This document shows, piece by piece, positions 28,833 to 37,253 of a stretch of 64,000 nt of DNA. Source of the DNA: Mycolicibacterium agri (GTDB lineage Bacteria > Actinomycetota > Actinomycetes > Mycobacteriales > Mycobacteriaceae); assembly GCF_002553505.1 (NCBI RefSeq), contig NZ_PDCP01000028.1, positions 1 through 64,000 of the forward strand, read 5' to 3'. The notes below the pieces were generated by a model that was not told the DNA's origin, did no database searches, and saw only the letters and a program-made list of their open reading frames with translations. A program made the translations under genes and the position numbers. The first letter of the stretch is position 1; each line of letters starts with the position of its first letter.

Positions 28833-29333
28833 TTATTTCGTCTCCATCTGTGCTTGGACGATTTCCTGCCGTCTGGTACTCCAGTCGGGCGGCTCCCCGC
28901 CGGCAAGGTAGGCTTCCAGCCGGTCGAAGAACGCGTGGGTGCCAAAGCGGAAGCCGGTCGCGTTGCGCGGGCCGAGCCCACGATGCGTGAAGCGCAACAG
29001 CGTGCCGTCGCCGTCGGGATGCAGTTCGTAACGCACGACGCTGTGTTCGACGATGGCCTGCTTCCACTCGTGTTCAAGCACGCGCGGTGGATCCCACACG
29101 AGGATGCGGCCGGTCATCCGCTTCCTCTCGACGGGTAGCGGCGGGCCAGTGGCGACCATTTCGATCTGGCCGCCCTCGCGGGCTTCAATTGTCGTCTCGC
29201 CGAACCACTGTGCGCGTTCGGCGGGATCGGTGATCGCCGACCACACCGTATCTATGGGGTAGGGCAGCCGTCGCTCGAACGTGAGCATCGCGTGATCACC
29301 TTTGATCGTGAGTCGTCCGTCGTGCGCGGTCAT
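28833..29333 (-). CDS. SRPBCC (AHSA1-like) domain protein
   Basis: The 166-aa START/Bet v1-fold protein begins MTAHDGRLTIKGDHAMLTFE. It shows family marks RRLPYPIDTVWSAITDPAER, WFGETTIEAREGG, VWDPPRVLEHEW and a C-terminal helix (FDRLEAYLAGGEPPDW). It binds a hydrophobic ligand; its role is unknown. The ATG overlaps the stop of the ArsR gene as ATGA. The ArsR plus AHSA1 pairing is common in bacteria. Confidence 0.85.
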   Translation of the reverse strand: MTAHDGRLTIKGDHAMLTFERRLPYPIDTVWSAITDPAERAQWFGETTIEAREGGQIEMVATGPPLPVERKRMTGRILVWDPPRVLEHEWKQAIVEHSVVRYELHPDGDGTLLRFTHRGLGPRNATGFRFGTHAFFDRLEAYLAGGEPPDWSTRRQEIVQAQMETK

Positions 29334-29647
29334 GAGGTCTTCCCGTGCTTGGCTTCCAGGTGGCGTTCGAGGGCGTCCAGATGGTTCGCCCAGAAGCGCC
29401 GGTAGCGCTCGATCCACTCGTCGATGGGCATCAGGCCGTCGGCGCGCAGCGCATAGATCCGGCGCTGGGCGTCGGGCCGTACCTCCACCAAACCCACTTC
29501 GCGGAGCACCCGCAGGTGCCGCGACACCGTCGGCTGCGTCAGGCCGGGCAGCGTGGCGACAAGCTCACCCGCGGTGCGCTCGCCCTCGGTGAGCACGTCG
29601 AGCAACGCCCGCCTGCTGGGCTCGGCGACTGCCTCGAAGACGTCCAT
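29330..29647 (-). CDS. ArsR/SmtB-family transcriptional regulator
   Basis: The 105-aa winged-helix protein has a recognition helix in LTQPTVSRHLRVLREVGLVE and a wing VRPDAQRRIYALRAD. No metal-binding ELCVCDL-type cysteine motif is present, so it is not a standard metal sensor. It is the first gene of the operon with SRPBCC and flavodoxin genes. A perfect 14-bp palindrome lies about 20 bp upstream of its start and is the likely operator. Confidence 0.88.
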   Translation of the reverse strand: MDVFEAVAEPSRRALLDVLTEGERTAGELVATLPGLTQPTVSRHLRVLREVGLVEVRPDAQRRIYALRADGLMPIDEWIERYRRFWANHLDALERHLEAKHGKTS

Positions 29648-29665
29648 GCCTCAAGTATTGCACTC

Positions 29666-29679
29666 CATCTATATAGATG
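29666..29679. promoter_or_regulatory. Palindromic operator candidate CATCTATATAGATG
   Basis: This perfect 14-bp palindrome lies 19-32 bp upstream of the ArsR start, in an unusually AT-rich stretch that also holds TATATAGAT-like promoter sequence. Autoregulation by the ArsR protein is the natural reading. Confidence 0.55.
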
Positions 29680-29824
29680 CAAGCACATATAGTAAGGGTG
29701 AGTTGGCGGACCAGAGATCTTGTGGAACCCCAACGGGCCGGGTACGGCGACTCGCCTACGCGACGCGTACTGGCCGGAGCTCTCGCTGATCAAAAGCTCC
29801 GTCGCAGATTCGCTTGGCGACGAG

Positions 29825-31337
29825 TCACGATCCGGGTGCGAGAAAGCGTTGTTCGGTGTCGGAGCCGGGTTGAAACCGCCGTGTCCATATGTAGCCGAGC
29901 AGAGCCGCGGCCGCGATGACGACCAACGTTCCGATGGTGAAGAATTCGAAGGTGGCACGCGAGACACCCCACGATTCGGCGAAGTCGTAGTCCACCCCAA
30001 TCAACGGTTCAAGCGTGCCGGGGAATACCGCGACCCAACTTCCCAACACCACCCAGAGGTAGATCAGCACGGTACTGAGCCAGAGGCCGGCGTGGCCGCC
30101 GGGCACCTGGTACGGCCGTTCGACGTCGGGGTAGCGCTGGCGCAACCGGACGATCGTCGGGAAGATCACCAGGTAACTGAGCAGCAAGGTCGTGATCGCC
30201 ACGGTCAAGACGACATGGAAGACCGACGCGACGCTGCCGGACACCAGCACGGTAGCGGCGATGGTGAAGACGGTGGCGATCGCGCCGGACAGGACGTTCA
30301 TCCGCACAGGTGTACCGAATCTCGGTGAAAAGACACCGAAGTAACGGGGAAATGCGCCGTCGGCGGCCGCACTGGCCTGCACCCGGTCAGAAGCGATCAT
30401 CCATGCCCTGGGTGAGTGCGATGAAGATGAACAGCACCGCTGTAGCCACCAACAGTGGCGAAGCCGCGTCCCCGTAGACCTTGAACACCTCGCGCACAGC
30501 GTCCAGAAACCCACTGGCGCCGGAGATCTGGTCGGCGGGGACGACGGCCAGGATTGCGAAGATCGGAACCAGATAACACGCGACGGCCACAGATCCAGAC
30601 GAGGCCACGGCGATAGGCACGTCTCGGCGGGCGTTGCGCATCTCTTCGGCGGCGCCGTTGGGGGCCTCGAATCCGACGAAGGCGAACAGCATCACAGGGG
30701 TGACACCCAGGAACCCGGCCATGGTTGGCGAAAAGTCGCCTGCCGCATACCCATGCACGCCGTACTTGACGCCGTAGATCACGACGGTGAGGACGAAGAA
30801 GACGAGCAGGCACACTTTGCAGATCGCGCCGGCCGCAACGATCCACTTACCGTACTGCAGCCCGATGATGGCGGTGGCGATGGCGAACCAGACGAATGTG
30901 AACTTGAACAGGTAGTCTCCGAATGAGCCGGACGCCAACGGGTGAATGTATGCGTCCCACGTCGCCGCAGAGATGAAGGCGAGCGAACCCCCCAGCCAGA
31001 TCGGGTTGGTGATCCAGTAGTACATCGTCGCGACCGCGGCGGCCAGCTTGCCGAAAGCCAGCCGCACCCAGATGTAGGGTCCGCCCTCGCTTCGGAATGT
31101 GCTGCCGAGTTCGGCTGTCACCAGGGCGTAGGGGTATAGAAACGTGACTGCGATCACGACCGCCCACGTGAACGCCTCTGCACCGCCGATAGCTGCGATC
31201 TCCGCGATCAGGTCGATGCCAATGATCGCCGACACCGCGAGAAAGACGATGTCGAGTCGGCCCAGTGTTTTGCGGAGGACCGACACTTCCTGGGGCGCCG
31301 CGGTTGTCGCGGTGGGCACTATCTCGACTCCTGTCAC
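29825..31337 (-). pseudogene. APC-family amino-acid permease, frameshifted
   Basis: Two overlapping frames encode one permease of about 503 residues. The first (start ATG at 31337, residues from MTGVEIVPTATTAA, FLAVSAIIGIDLIAEIAAIGGA, EGGPYIWVRLAFGK) ends prematurely at 30387. The second continues with WMIASDRVQASAAADGAFP and four more helices to the stop at 29825. Removing one base from the CCC run at 30406-30408 would join them as TQAWMIASDRVQ. The gene is otherwise intact, so this is either a very recent mutation or a sequencing error. If restored it would import an amino acid or amine. The substrate is unknown. Confidence 0.8.
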
Positions 31338-31467
31338 TCGACGACCGGATCGAGGTCGATCCTATGTCCAACGTGGACTTGGGATCTCGTCGAAAGTTCT
31401 GTCGAGCGCTCGCCAGCCGCCGAATGTGAAACCTCTGCGAAATTTCGTTTGTTTGCTCGCACATGCT

Positions 31468-31731
31468 TCACGCTCGGCGGGTTGTCGCGGTCAACTCCTG
31501 TATCAGCTCACAAAGGGTTGGCCGAGTGGCGCCAGGTGCGGAGAACCGGGGAATCACGACGAGCTGCCTTGTGTCAGCAACTTCGACCAACGCCTTCCCG
31601 CCGGTATGGAAATCCGGCATATCATGTTCGCCGATCGCGACGGTCACGCGGCCGGCGAGTCGCCGTAGTTGCGCTGGCGTCGGATCCGGCGCGCGTGGAG
31701 GCTCGCCGTGCGCCCGCCGCAACAGCAGCAT
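31468..31731 (-). pseudogene. Remnant of an alpha/beta-hydrolase C-terminus
   Basis: A minus-strand frame ending at 31468 includes LRRLAGRVTVAIGEHDMPDF, then ADTRQLVVIPRF and RPTLCELIQELT. This resembles the end of an alpha/beta hydrolase: the acid loop GEHD, a beta-strand VVIP and the final helix. The catalytic His region is replaced by SAPGA. No nucleophile part is found upstream, where the lipoprotein genes lie. It looks like a decayed fragment. The rest of the 31338-31801 gap holds nothing that I can identify. Confidence 0.35.
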
Positions 31732-31801
31732 GCGCGTTTCATTCTGTGCCGCACGGTGTTCGGGCGCCCGCTGACTGCCTTCGTCGTGAGGCGGACACCG
31801 A

Positions 31802-32089
31802 TCAGGGAATGCCGTGGAGTCCTGGGTGTTGGCCGGGTGGGACGTTCGGCGCGGGTGGTGCTTTGACGTTGGGGGTGAATAGGTTGCCTGCGGTCGGGTT
31901 GATGTCCTTCTCGGTGGGAGCTGGCGGCGGCGCGGGGGGTGCGCTGGGTGTCGTGGTTGTCGTGGTGGTTGTCGTTGATGTCGGCGACGGTGTTGTGGCG
32001 GTGCCACCCCCGCATGCGGCGATCAGTGCGATCAGCGCAGCACCCGCACAGGCGGTGAGCATGCGTCGACCGAGGCAATGGACGGACAT
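31802..32089 (-). CDS. Small Thr/Pro-rich lipoprotein, paralogue 2
   Basis: The 95-aa protein starts MSVHCLGRRMLTACAG. It has a hydrophobic signal and a lipobox-like ALIAAC, then a threonine run, and a C-terminal tail NPTAGNLFTPNVKAPPAP ending PPGQHPGLHGIP. The tail is nearly the same as in the gene at 32123-32407. The ATG at 32089 is preceded by GGAG. No domain is known to me. It is probably anchored in the cell envelope. Confidence 0.7.
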   Translation of the reverse strand: MSVHCLGRRMLTACAGAALIALIAACGGGTATTPSPTSTTTTTTTTTPSAPPAPPPAPTEKDINPTAGNLFTPNVKAPPAPNVPPGQHPGLHGIP

Positions 32090-32122
32090 GAGCAAACTCC
32101 TGTCGGTGGGTGTGGCGTCTCG

Positions 32123-32407
32123 TCAGTGCTTGTTGCGGTGCACCCCAGGCGGTTCCGTCGGCGCAGGCGGTGCCTTGATTTCCGGGGTGAACAGGTTTCC
32201 GCCGGTGGGATCGATCCGCTTCTCCGTCGGGGGAGCCGGCGGGGCCGTGGTGGTAGGTGGCGGTGTTGCCGAGGTGGGTGTCGTTGTCGTGGGTGTTGTC
32301 GTTGATGGTTCTTGGTCGCCGCTGCTTTGACATCCGGCAGCGAATACGGCCGCCATGGTCAGGGCGCCGGCGAGGGTCGCGATTCGGCGCCTGGTGAGGA
32401 CGGGCAT
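32123..32407 (-). CDS. Small Thr/Pro-rich lipoprotein, paralogue 1
   Basis: The 94-aa protein starts MPVLTRRRIATLAGALT. It carries a twin-charged signal, lipobox VFAAGC, a Thr/Pro linker and the conserved tail DPTGGNLFTPEIKAPPAP ending EPPGVHRNKH. A GAAGGAG site precedes the ATG. It is a tandem paralogue of the following gene. Both lie downstream of the disulfide-reductase-like gene in the same orientation, 59 bp after its stop. Function is unknown. Confidence 0.72.
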   Translation of the reverse strand: MPVLTRRRIATLAGALTMAAVFAAGCQSSGDQEPSTTTPTTTTPTSATPPPTTTAPPAPPTEKRIDPTGGNLFTPEIKAPPAPTEPPGVHRNKH

Positions 32408-32466
32408 TCCATTTCACTCCTTCGAAGTCGGCCGGACGGTTGACATTCCGGCTCACGTTTCCTCGG

Positions 32467-33915
32467 TTACTGACTGTCCGGGGTGTCGCGGTGGGCTTCC
32501 AACAGCCGCAACCACACTTCGCTGATGGTCGGGAAGCACGGCACGGCATGCCACAAGCGGTTGATGGGTACTTGTGCGGCCAAGGCGATGGTGGCCGAGT
32601 GCAGGAGCTCAGCTACACCGGGTCCGACGAAGGTGACTCCGAGCACGCGGTCGCGGTCGAGGTCGACGATCATTCGCGCATGACCGGTGTAGCCGTCGGC
32701 GTAAGAGGCTGCGCCAGGGACGGTTTCGCCCATGTCGACGTCAACGATTTTGATGCGGTGGCCTCGATGCTCGGCCTGTTGGGCGGTCAGGCCGACGGAG
32801 CCGGCTTCCGGGTCGGTGAAGAAGACTTGGGGGACCGCCTGCTTGTCTGCCGTGACGACGTGGGTGCCCCACGGTGCGGTCTCGAGCGGTTGTCCATGAG
32901 CGCGGGCGCTGATGGCGTTGGCGGCCATGCGTGCTTGGTACTTTCCTTGATGGGTGAGCAGCGCTCGGTGGTTCGCGTCACCCATCGCGTAGAGCCAGTT
33001 GTCGTCAACACCGCGCACGAGGCAGGTGTCATCGACCTCAAGCCAGGAGCCTGGGCTCAGACCGATCGTCTCTAGACCGATATCGGCGGTGTTGGGTGAT
33101 CGTCCGATCGCGAACAGGATCTCGTCGGCTTCGAGATTCTCGCCGTTGTCGAGTTCAACCGTGACTGGTCCGGTGCCGCCTGGGCGGTGCAGTTCGGTCA
33201 CCGAAACGCCGGTATGAACCTCGACGCCCGCCTGAGTGAGTCCGCGGCTGACGTGTTCTCCGACGAACGGTTCCATGCGGGGGAGCAGTGCGGGAGTGCG
33301 CGCCAGCAGGGTCACGTTGGCGCCGAGGCCGTTCCATGCCGTAGCCATCTCCACGCCGACGCCACCCGCGCCGACCACGACCAGCCGCGGGGGAACGGCG
33401 CTGCTGTCGGTTGCCTTGCGGTTGGTCCATGGCTTTGCTTCGGCCACACCAGGGATGTCGGGCACTGTTGCCGTGCTGCCTGTGCAAATCGCAACCGCCT
33501 GACGTGCGTCGAGCACGACGAGGTCGTTATCGGCCGTGGTGATCGCGACCCGTCGAGGACCGTCCAGCCGGGCATGACCTCGATACAGGGCTGCGCCGAG
33601 CCCGTCGATGATGAACGCGGCTTGGCCGCTGTCATCCCAGTTGGTGACATAGCGGTCGCGTCTGCCGAACACACGGGGCGCCGCGATGGGGCCGCCAATG
33701 GCTTCGCGGGCGCCGTCGATGCGACGCACATCGGAGACGGCGAGCACCGGACGCAGCAGTGATTTGCTCGGAATACAACCCCAGTACGAGCACTCCCCGC
33801 CGACGAGTTCGCGGTCGATGACCGCGACGGTAAGGTCTGCGGCGCGGCAGCGCGCGGCGACGTTTTGGCCGACTGGGCCGGCGCCGAGCACGATGACGTC
33901 AAAGGTCTCTGTCAT
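32467..33915 (-). CDS. NAD(P)/FAD-dependent disulfide oxidoreductase family protein
   Basis: The 482-aa class I flavoprotein reductase has an FAD motif GAGPVGQNVAARC, paired cysteines C42 and C47 in GGECSYWGCIPSK, an NAD(P) loop VGAGGVGVEMATA and an FAD-binding YAMGDANHRALLTHQ. In the C-terminal dimer helix the usual HPTxxE is FPTISEVW, so the catalytic-base His is replaced by Phe. This argues against an ordinary dihydrolipoamide or glutathione reductase. A strong GAAAGGAA site precedes the ATG. RclA-like roles are possible because a DUF417 (RclC-type) gene lies nearby. Confidence 0.85.
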   Translation of the reverse strand: MTETFDVIVLGAGPVGQNVAARCRAADLTVAVIDRELVGGECSYWGCIPSKSLLRPVLAVSDVRRIDGAREAIGGPIAAPRVFGRRDRYVTNWDDSGQAAFIIDGLGAALYRGHARLDGPRRVAITTADNDLVVLDARQAVAICTGSTATVPDIPGVAEAKPWTNRKATDSSAVPPRLVVVGAGGVGVEMATAWNGLGANVTLLARTPALLPRMEPFVGEHVSRGLTQAGVEVHTGVSVTELHRPGGTGPVTVELDNGENLEADEILFAIGRSPNTADIGLETIGLSPGSWLEVDDTCLVRGVDDNWLYAMGDANHRALLTHQGKYQARMAANAISARAHGQPLETAPWGTHVVTADKQAVPQVFFTDPEAGSVGLTAQQAEHRGHRIKIVDVDMGETVPGAASYADGYTGHARMIVDLDRDRVLGVTFVGPGVAELLHSATIALAAQVPINRLWHAVPCFPTISEVWLRLLEAHRDTPDSQ

Positions 33916-33954
33916 TGTCTTTGTTTCCTTTCGTGATTGCGGTCGGGATGACCG

Positions 33955-34089
33955 CTACGAGGCGAGGGCAATAGCACCGTCGGTGGCTTGCAATACCGCG
34001 TCGTTGATGTAGCTGACAGACGGTGAGGCCAGGAACGCAACCGCGACCGCGTCGCGCGAGGTCAGGCGCAGTTCAATCTCTTGGCGGTG
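33955..34089 (-). pseudogene. Remnant of an SDR C-terminus
   Basis: A minus-strand frame of about 44 codons reads LTSRDAVAVAFLASPSVSYI then NDAVLQATDGAIALAS and stop. This is the usual C-terminal end of a short-chain dehydrogenase (AFLAS...G..L..DGG), with the final GG changed to GA. An in-frame stop lies immediately upstream and no Rossmann part is found. It is a short decayed fragment upstream of the flavoprotein gene. Confidence 0.4.
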
Positions 34090-34700
34090 TCAGATCACTA
34101 GTGACACAGACGCTGTCAGTATGCACGTGGGGAAGGGGCAGGGTGTGTGGAAGTTCTTATGACCGCCATCAACTGATCGAATCGATGTGCGGTTGGTGTC
34201 TTCTGGTGATTACTTGCGTGACAGTGCAATTGGCGGACCGCTGAGAACGTCGTCGCGGTTTCGGGCTGACTTCGTCGGCACGGCTGGTGTAGCGATGCCG
34301 CCATCTTTCGTCGCCAGTTGTGGAGCATCAAACGATGCCTCAATGTCTCCGCCGAAGGCGAGCTGGAGATGGCCGGCGTAGCGAGCAGTTGGACTCGGCG
34401 TAGCGATGATCTGCGCGCTGCCAAGGTAGGGCGATATATCGTTGTTTTATTGTCAGGTCCCATCTTTGACGTCGCTTGCATATACCGGCGGGGCTGTGCT
34501 GCTGTGATTGGTGCTCGCCGACAGACAGGCGCTACCGAGAGTTGCGGCCATCATTCGGAACCCGGCGGGGCCGGATCAGCCGGCCCCGCCGGGTCCCGGT
34601 GGCCAAGCAGGAAACTCAGCTCGACATTGCGGCTGATGGCGGCCGACGCGGGCGGGGAAGACGACCGGCAGCCGATCCTGGTCTGCAGCTATGTGCTGCC
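34090..34700. other. Non-coding stretch with one strong hairpin
   Basis: About 610 bp lie between the SDR remnant and the DUF417 gene. Short open frames exist on both strands, but none has a plausible composition, a ribosome site or a recognisable motif. GC content falls below that of the neighbours around 34140-34470, which suggests foreign or decayed sequence. The only clear structure is the hairpin at 34561-34593. Confidence 0.5.
34561..34593 (-). terminator. Perfect 14-bp GC hairpin
   Basis: CCCGGCGGGGCCGG and CCGGCCCCGCCGGG pair perfectly around the 5-nt loop ATCAG. There is no U-tract, as is common for mycobacterial terminators. It lies about 108 bp after the DUF417 stop and is the likely terminator of that gene. 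Confidence 0.5.
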
Positions 34701-35198
34701 CTAGCCACGACGGCGTTGGCTGGCGCGCAGGGCGTCAGACAGCGTCCAGAATGATAAACCCAGTAGCGGAATGTCTTTGAGCAGAAACTCTGCCGTCAGC
34801 GAGATGGCCGGGAATTCCCCGCCGGCAGGTTCACTCACGCCGGGGGTACTGAACAAGAAGCTGACGGTGAAGACAAACAGAACGATCGCCATCAGGCTGC
34901 CGAGGATCGACAGTCTCGGTGCGATCGGCTTGATGGCCAGCAGCACCGCCGCGGTCACCTCGAAGACTCCGAGCAGTGCTGAAAACGTGTACACCGGAAG
35001 GAAGTTGTATAGCCAACCCATGAAGGGGCTGTTGGCCACCAACGGTTGAATCTGGTGTGCCTCAAAATTCGCGAATTTCAAGGCGCCGATCCATCCGATC
35101 ACGATCACCAAGCCGTAACGGCCGAGCATCGCCGCGATCTTGTCCGAAGCCGAAAGCGGCAATGCGCGTTCGATGATCGAAGAGGTCGACACTGTCAT
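34701..35198 (-). CDS. DUF417 (YkgB/RclC-like) inner-membrane protein
   Basis: The 165-aa protein has four membrane segments. Family-typical residues are VIGWIGALKFANFEAHQIQP, VANSPFMGWLY and the late AEFLLKDIPLLG. E. coli RclC of this family is part of the reactive-chlorine-response regulon. The physiological role here is not known. It is divergent from the CGNR regulator gene, with shared ACCATTAGT-type repeats between them, which implies control by that regulator. Confidence 0.82.
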   Translation of the reverse strand: MTVSTSSIIERALPLSASDKIAAMLGRYGLVIVIGWIGALKFANFEAHQIQPLVANSPFMGWLYNFLPVYTFSALLGVFEVTAAVLLAIKPIAPRLSILGSLMAIVLFVFTVSFLFSTPGVSEPAGGEFPAISLTAEFLLKDIPLLGLSFWTLSDALRASQRRRG

Positions 35199-35246
35199 GG
35201 TTTCGTCCTAACGAGAGTTGGTGCGGCGGAGAGTGGTTAGCATCTT

Positions 35247-35277
35247 ACTAATGGATATATTGAGAATAACCATTAGT
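35247..35277. promoter_or_regulatory. Inverted repeat ACTAATGG-N15-CCATTAGT
   Basis: The 8-bp arms at 35247-35254 and 35270-35277 are perfect inverted copies. They lie about 50-80 bp upstream of the DUF417 start in AT-rich sequence. The half-site AACCATTAGT recurs at 35416-35425 near the CGNR gene. Confidence 0.6.
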
Positions 35278-35415
35278 TCGTTGGTGCGCAAGGGACTGAT
35301 GCCACACAGATCGTCTTGCAACGTGAATGAATAGGGGCGCGCCAGGTCGGGGCAATCCGAAGGTCAGCAACCGCTGGACCGGCGGGCGAGCGCCGTAACG
35401 GCGTGAATACGGCGT

Positions 35416-35425
35416 AACCATTAGT
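35416..35425 (+). promoter_or_regulatory. Third half-site AACCATTAGT
   Basis: It repeats the right arm of the inverted repeat at 35247-35277, including the preceding AA. It lies 50 bp upstream of the CGNR regulator ATG and could mediate autoregulation. Confidence 0.45.
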
Positions 35426-35474
35426 ATTGCGGCATGGGTGACATGCTGTGGGAGGCCCGGGTCGGGGCGCCACC

Positions 35475-36083
35475 ATGACGGCAGCGGCACCGGCGCCGCG
35501 TGTGGAAGAGCCCGCTCCACTCGCGCTTGCCAATACAATCTGGATCGATCGACATGGTGTGCACGACGCGCTTGCGGAACTGGACTATGTCCGCATATGG
35601 ATCCGCGCGGTCGGTAAGCGTCTGCCGATGTCGCCGGCGCTCGATGCAACTGACGGGGTGTGCGCCGAGACGGCCGGACGCCTGATCGACCTGCGTGACG
35701 CGATTCGGCGACTGGCTGCGGACGCTACCAAGGATTCTCGGGATTTGGTGGCGTCGCCGGTGCCCGATACCGCCACTGCCGTGTCGCTGATCAACGCGGC
35801 TTCTGCGGCGAATCCCGTCTGGCCCGAATTGTCCTTCACTCGTCGTCACGTGCTTACTCGTCACGACGCATGGTCGGCAAAGGCGTTCTCCGAGGCGCTG
35901 ATAACGGTGGTCGCCAGACAGACCGTCGAGCTCGCTACCAGTCCTCGTTGGGCGTTGCTGCGTGCATGCGAGGCACCCGCATGTGCCCATTTCTTCATCA
36001 AAGAGCATCGCCGCGAATGGTGTTCGGCGCTCTGCGGCAACCGTGCCCGAGTCGCACGCCACGCCCAACGCCAACATCGCTAG
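35475..36083 (+). CDS. CGNR zinc-finger (ABATE-domain) transcriptional regulator
   Basis: The 202-aa protein begins MTAAAPAPRVEEPAPLALAN. The N-terminal ABATE domain (LANTIWIDRHGVHDALAEL) is the presumed ligand-sensing part. The C-terminus is the CGNR zinc finger: CEAPACAHFFIKEHRR, then WCSALCGNRARVARHAQR. Such proteins are DNA-binding regulators of neighbouring genes. It is divergent from the DUF417 membrane protein gene, and repeated ACCATTAGT sites lie in the 276-bp gap. The start could also be the in-frame codon at 35448. Confidence 0.85.
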   Translation: MTAAAPAPRVEEPAPLALANTIWIDRHGVHDALAELDYVRIWIRAVGKRLPMSPALDATDGVCAETAGRLIDLRDAIRRLAADATKDSRDLVASPVPDTATAVSLINAASAANPVWPELSFTRRHVLTRHDAWSAKAFSEALITVVARQTVELATSPRWALLRACEAPACAHFFIKEHRREWCSALCGNRARVARHAQRQHR

Positions 36084-36335
36084 TGACAAGAAACCTCCGA
36101 CGGTCAAGCTGCGTGCCGCAGCCGGTGACCGCTCGAGTCGTATCGGTGCGATGCACATGGTCGACATCGACCACACTTTGAGCCTCTCCGGCATCGCGGC
36201 CACACCGCGCGCCAGAGTACGAAATATGCTGTGCCACAACCTTTGTATCGTTCACAGTATGATTTAAAACCGGTGCGGGGTGTGTCGACACGACACGTCG
36301 TCGGTGGCAGCGCCCGTGTGCGGGTGGTGCAGGAA
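36084..36335. other. Convergent intergenic region
   Basis: About 250 bp separate the CGNR gene and the convergent hydrolase gene. It includes an AT-rich patch (36241-36270, TTTGTATC...TATGATTTAAAA). No gene or convincing terminator is seen. Confidence 0.5.
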
Positions 36336-37112
36336 TCACTTGTGTAGGTGGGACCCGCCGCGTCCGGCGCACTCCGTGGATATGGTGTGCCCTCGGCTGG
36401 TGGCTTCGAGAATAAGTTTGGTGAGTGACAACGGCATCGATAATTGGGGTACGTGACCCGAAGGCAGTTGCCGTCGGTAGGTTGCACGCTTGGCGAAATG
36501 GTCCTGGCCGTCTGGGATGGCTCTGTCGTGTTCGGCCACAATATATGTCGACGGAATCGTGTGCCAGGCTGCGGCAGTGAGTGCTTGATTGGTCGCTTTC
36601 AGGGTGAACGGTTTGAGGCGGGCGATCGCCTGTTCCGCTGATTCGCGCGGTACATCGTGAAAAAACAGGCTTAAAGGATCCTTCGCGGTAACGGTGTCAT
36701 CGTCGATGATCCACCAGCTAGGGGCGACACCCACGACGCCGAGTATCGATTCGCCAACCTCGAGTTGGAAAGCGCAGACATAGACCAGATGAACGACGTT
36801 GGGCATACCAGCGGCAGCTTGGCTGATGACTGCTCCACCGTAGGAATGACCGACGACGACCACAGGTGCGTCGATCTGTTGGAGCTCGGTGCGGAGCTGT
36901 GCGGCATCGTCGAAGAGGTCGAAGCGGGGTTTGGCGCGGGAGTCGACGCTGGGCAGATCAACGGTGCGAACCTGCCACCCGCTGGCCGTGAGTTGCTGAC
37001 GGACCGCGTCCCAACTCCATGAGCCAAACCAAGATCCGTGGACAAGCATCAGAACTGGTTTCGATGCATTGTTACTTGGCGTATCGCTCACAGACCGGGT
37101 CCTCTCGTTCAA
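36336..37112 (-). CDS. Alpha/beta-hydrolase (plant-esterase-like)
   Basis: The 258-aa hydrolase of the methylesterase/salicylate-esterase-like group has oxyanion segment LVHGSWFGSWSWDAV, nucleophile Ser90 in VVGHSYGGAVIS, the acid in AEHDRAIP and His in SGHVPQLSMP. There is no signal peptide. The substrate is unknown. The C-terminal ~15 residues (STECAGRGGSHLHK) look non-homologous and may be an extension. The start ATG at 37112 gives an 18-residue polar leader, and a shorter start is possible. Confidence 0.82.
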   Translation of the reverse strand: MNERTRSVSDTPSNNASKPVLMLVHGSWFGSWSWDAVRQQLTASGWQVRTVDLPSVDSRAKPRFDLFDDAAQLRTELQQIDAPVVVVGHSYGGAVISQAAAGMPNVVHLVYVCAFQLEVGESILGVVGVAPSWWIIDDDTVTAKDPLSLFFHDVPRESAEQAIARLKPFTLKATNQALTAAAWHTIPSTYIVAEHDRAIPDGQDHFAKRATYRRQLPSGHVPQLSMPLSLTKLILEATSRGHTISTECAGRGGSHLHK

Positions 37113-37253
37113 CTCCGGTCGATGCTAATGGCGGACGATCCGCCGGAGTTATTGGAAGTTGCAATCTCGGTCATAAGCTAGATTGCGGAATACGTTGTGG
37201 TGCAGCGGTGTACGTTCAGGGCTGCAGTCCGCCTGGACGCACCACCCCGGTTG

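Noticed and set aside
29720..30328. 202-codon plus-strand open frame opposite the permease
   Set aside because: Polar, Asp/His-rich antisense of membrane helices; no homology pattern.
31449..32330. 293-codon plus-strand open frame with Val/Gly runs
   Set aside because: The runs are the antisense of the Thr/Pro-rich linkers of the two small lipoproteins, which have signals, lipoboxes and ribosome sites.
34318..34704. 128-codon plus-strand open frame
   Set aside because: It spans the strong 14-bp hairpin, and has no ribosome site, no motif and a mixed composition. Treated as non-coding.
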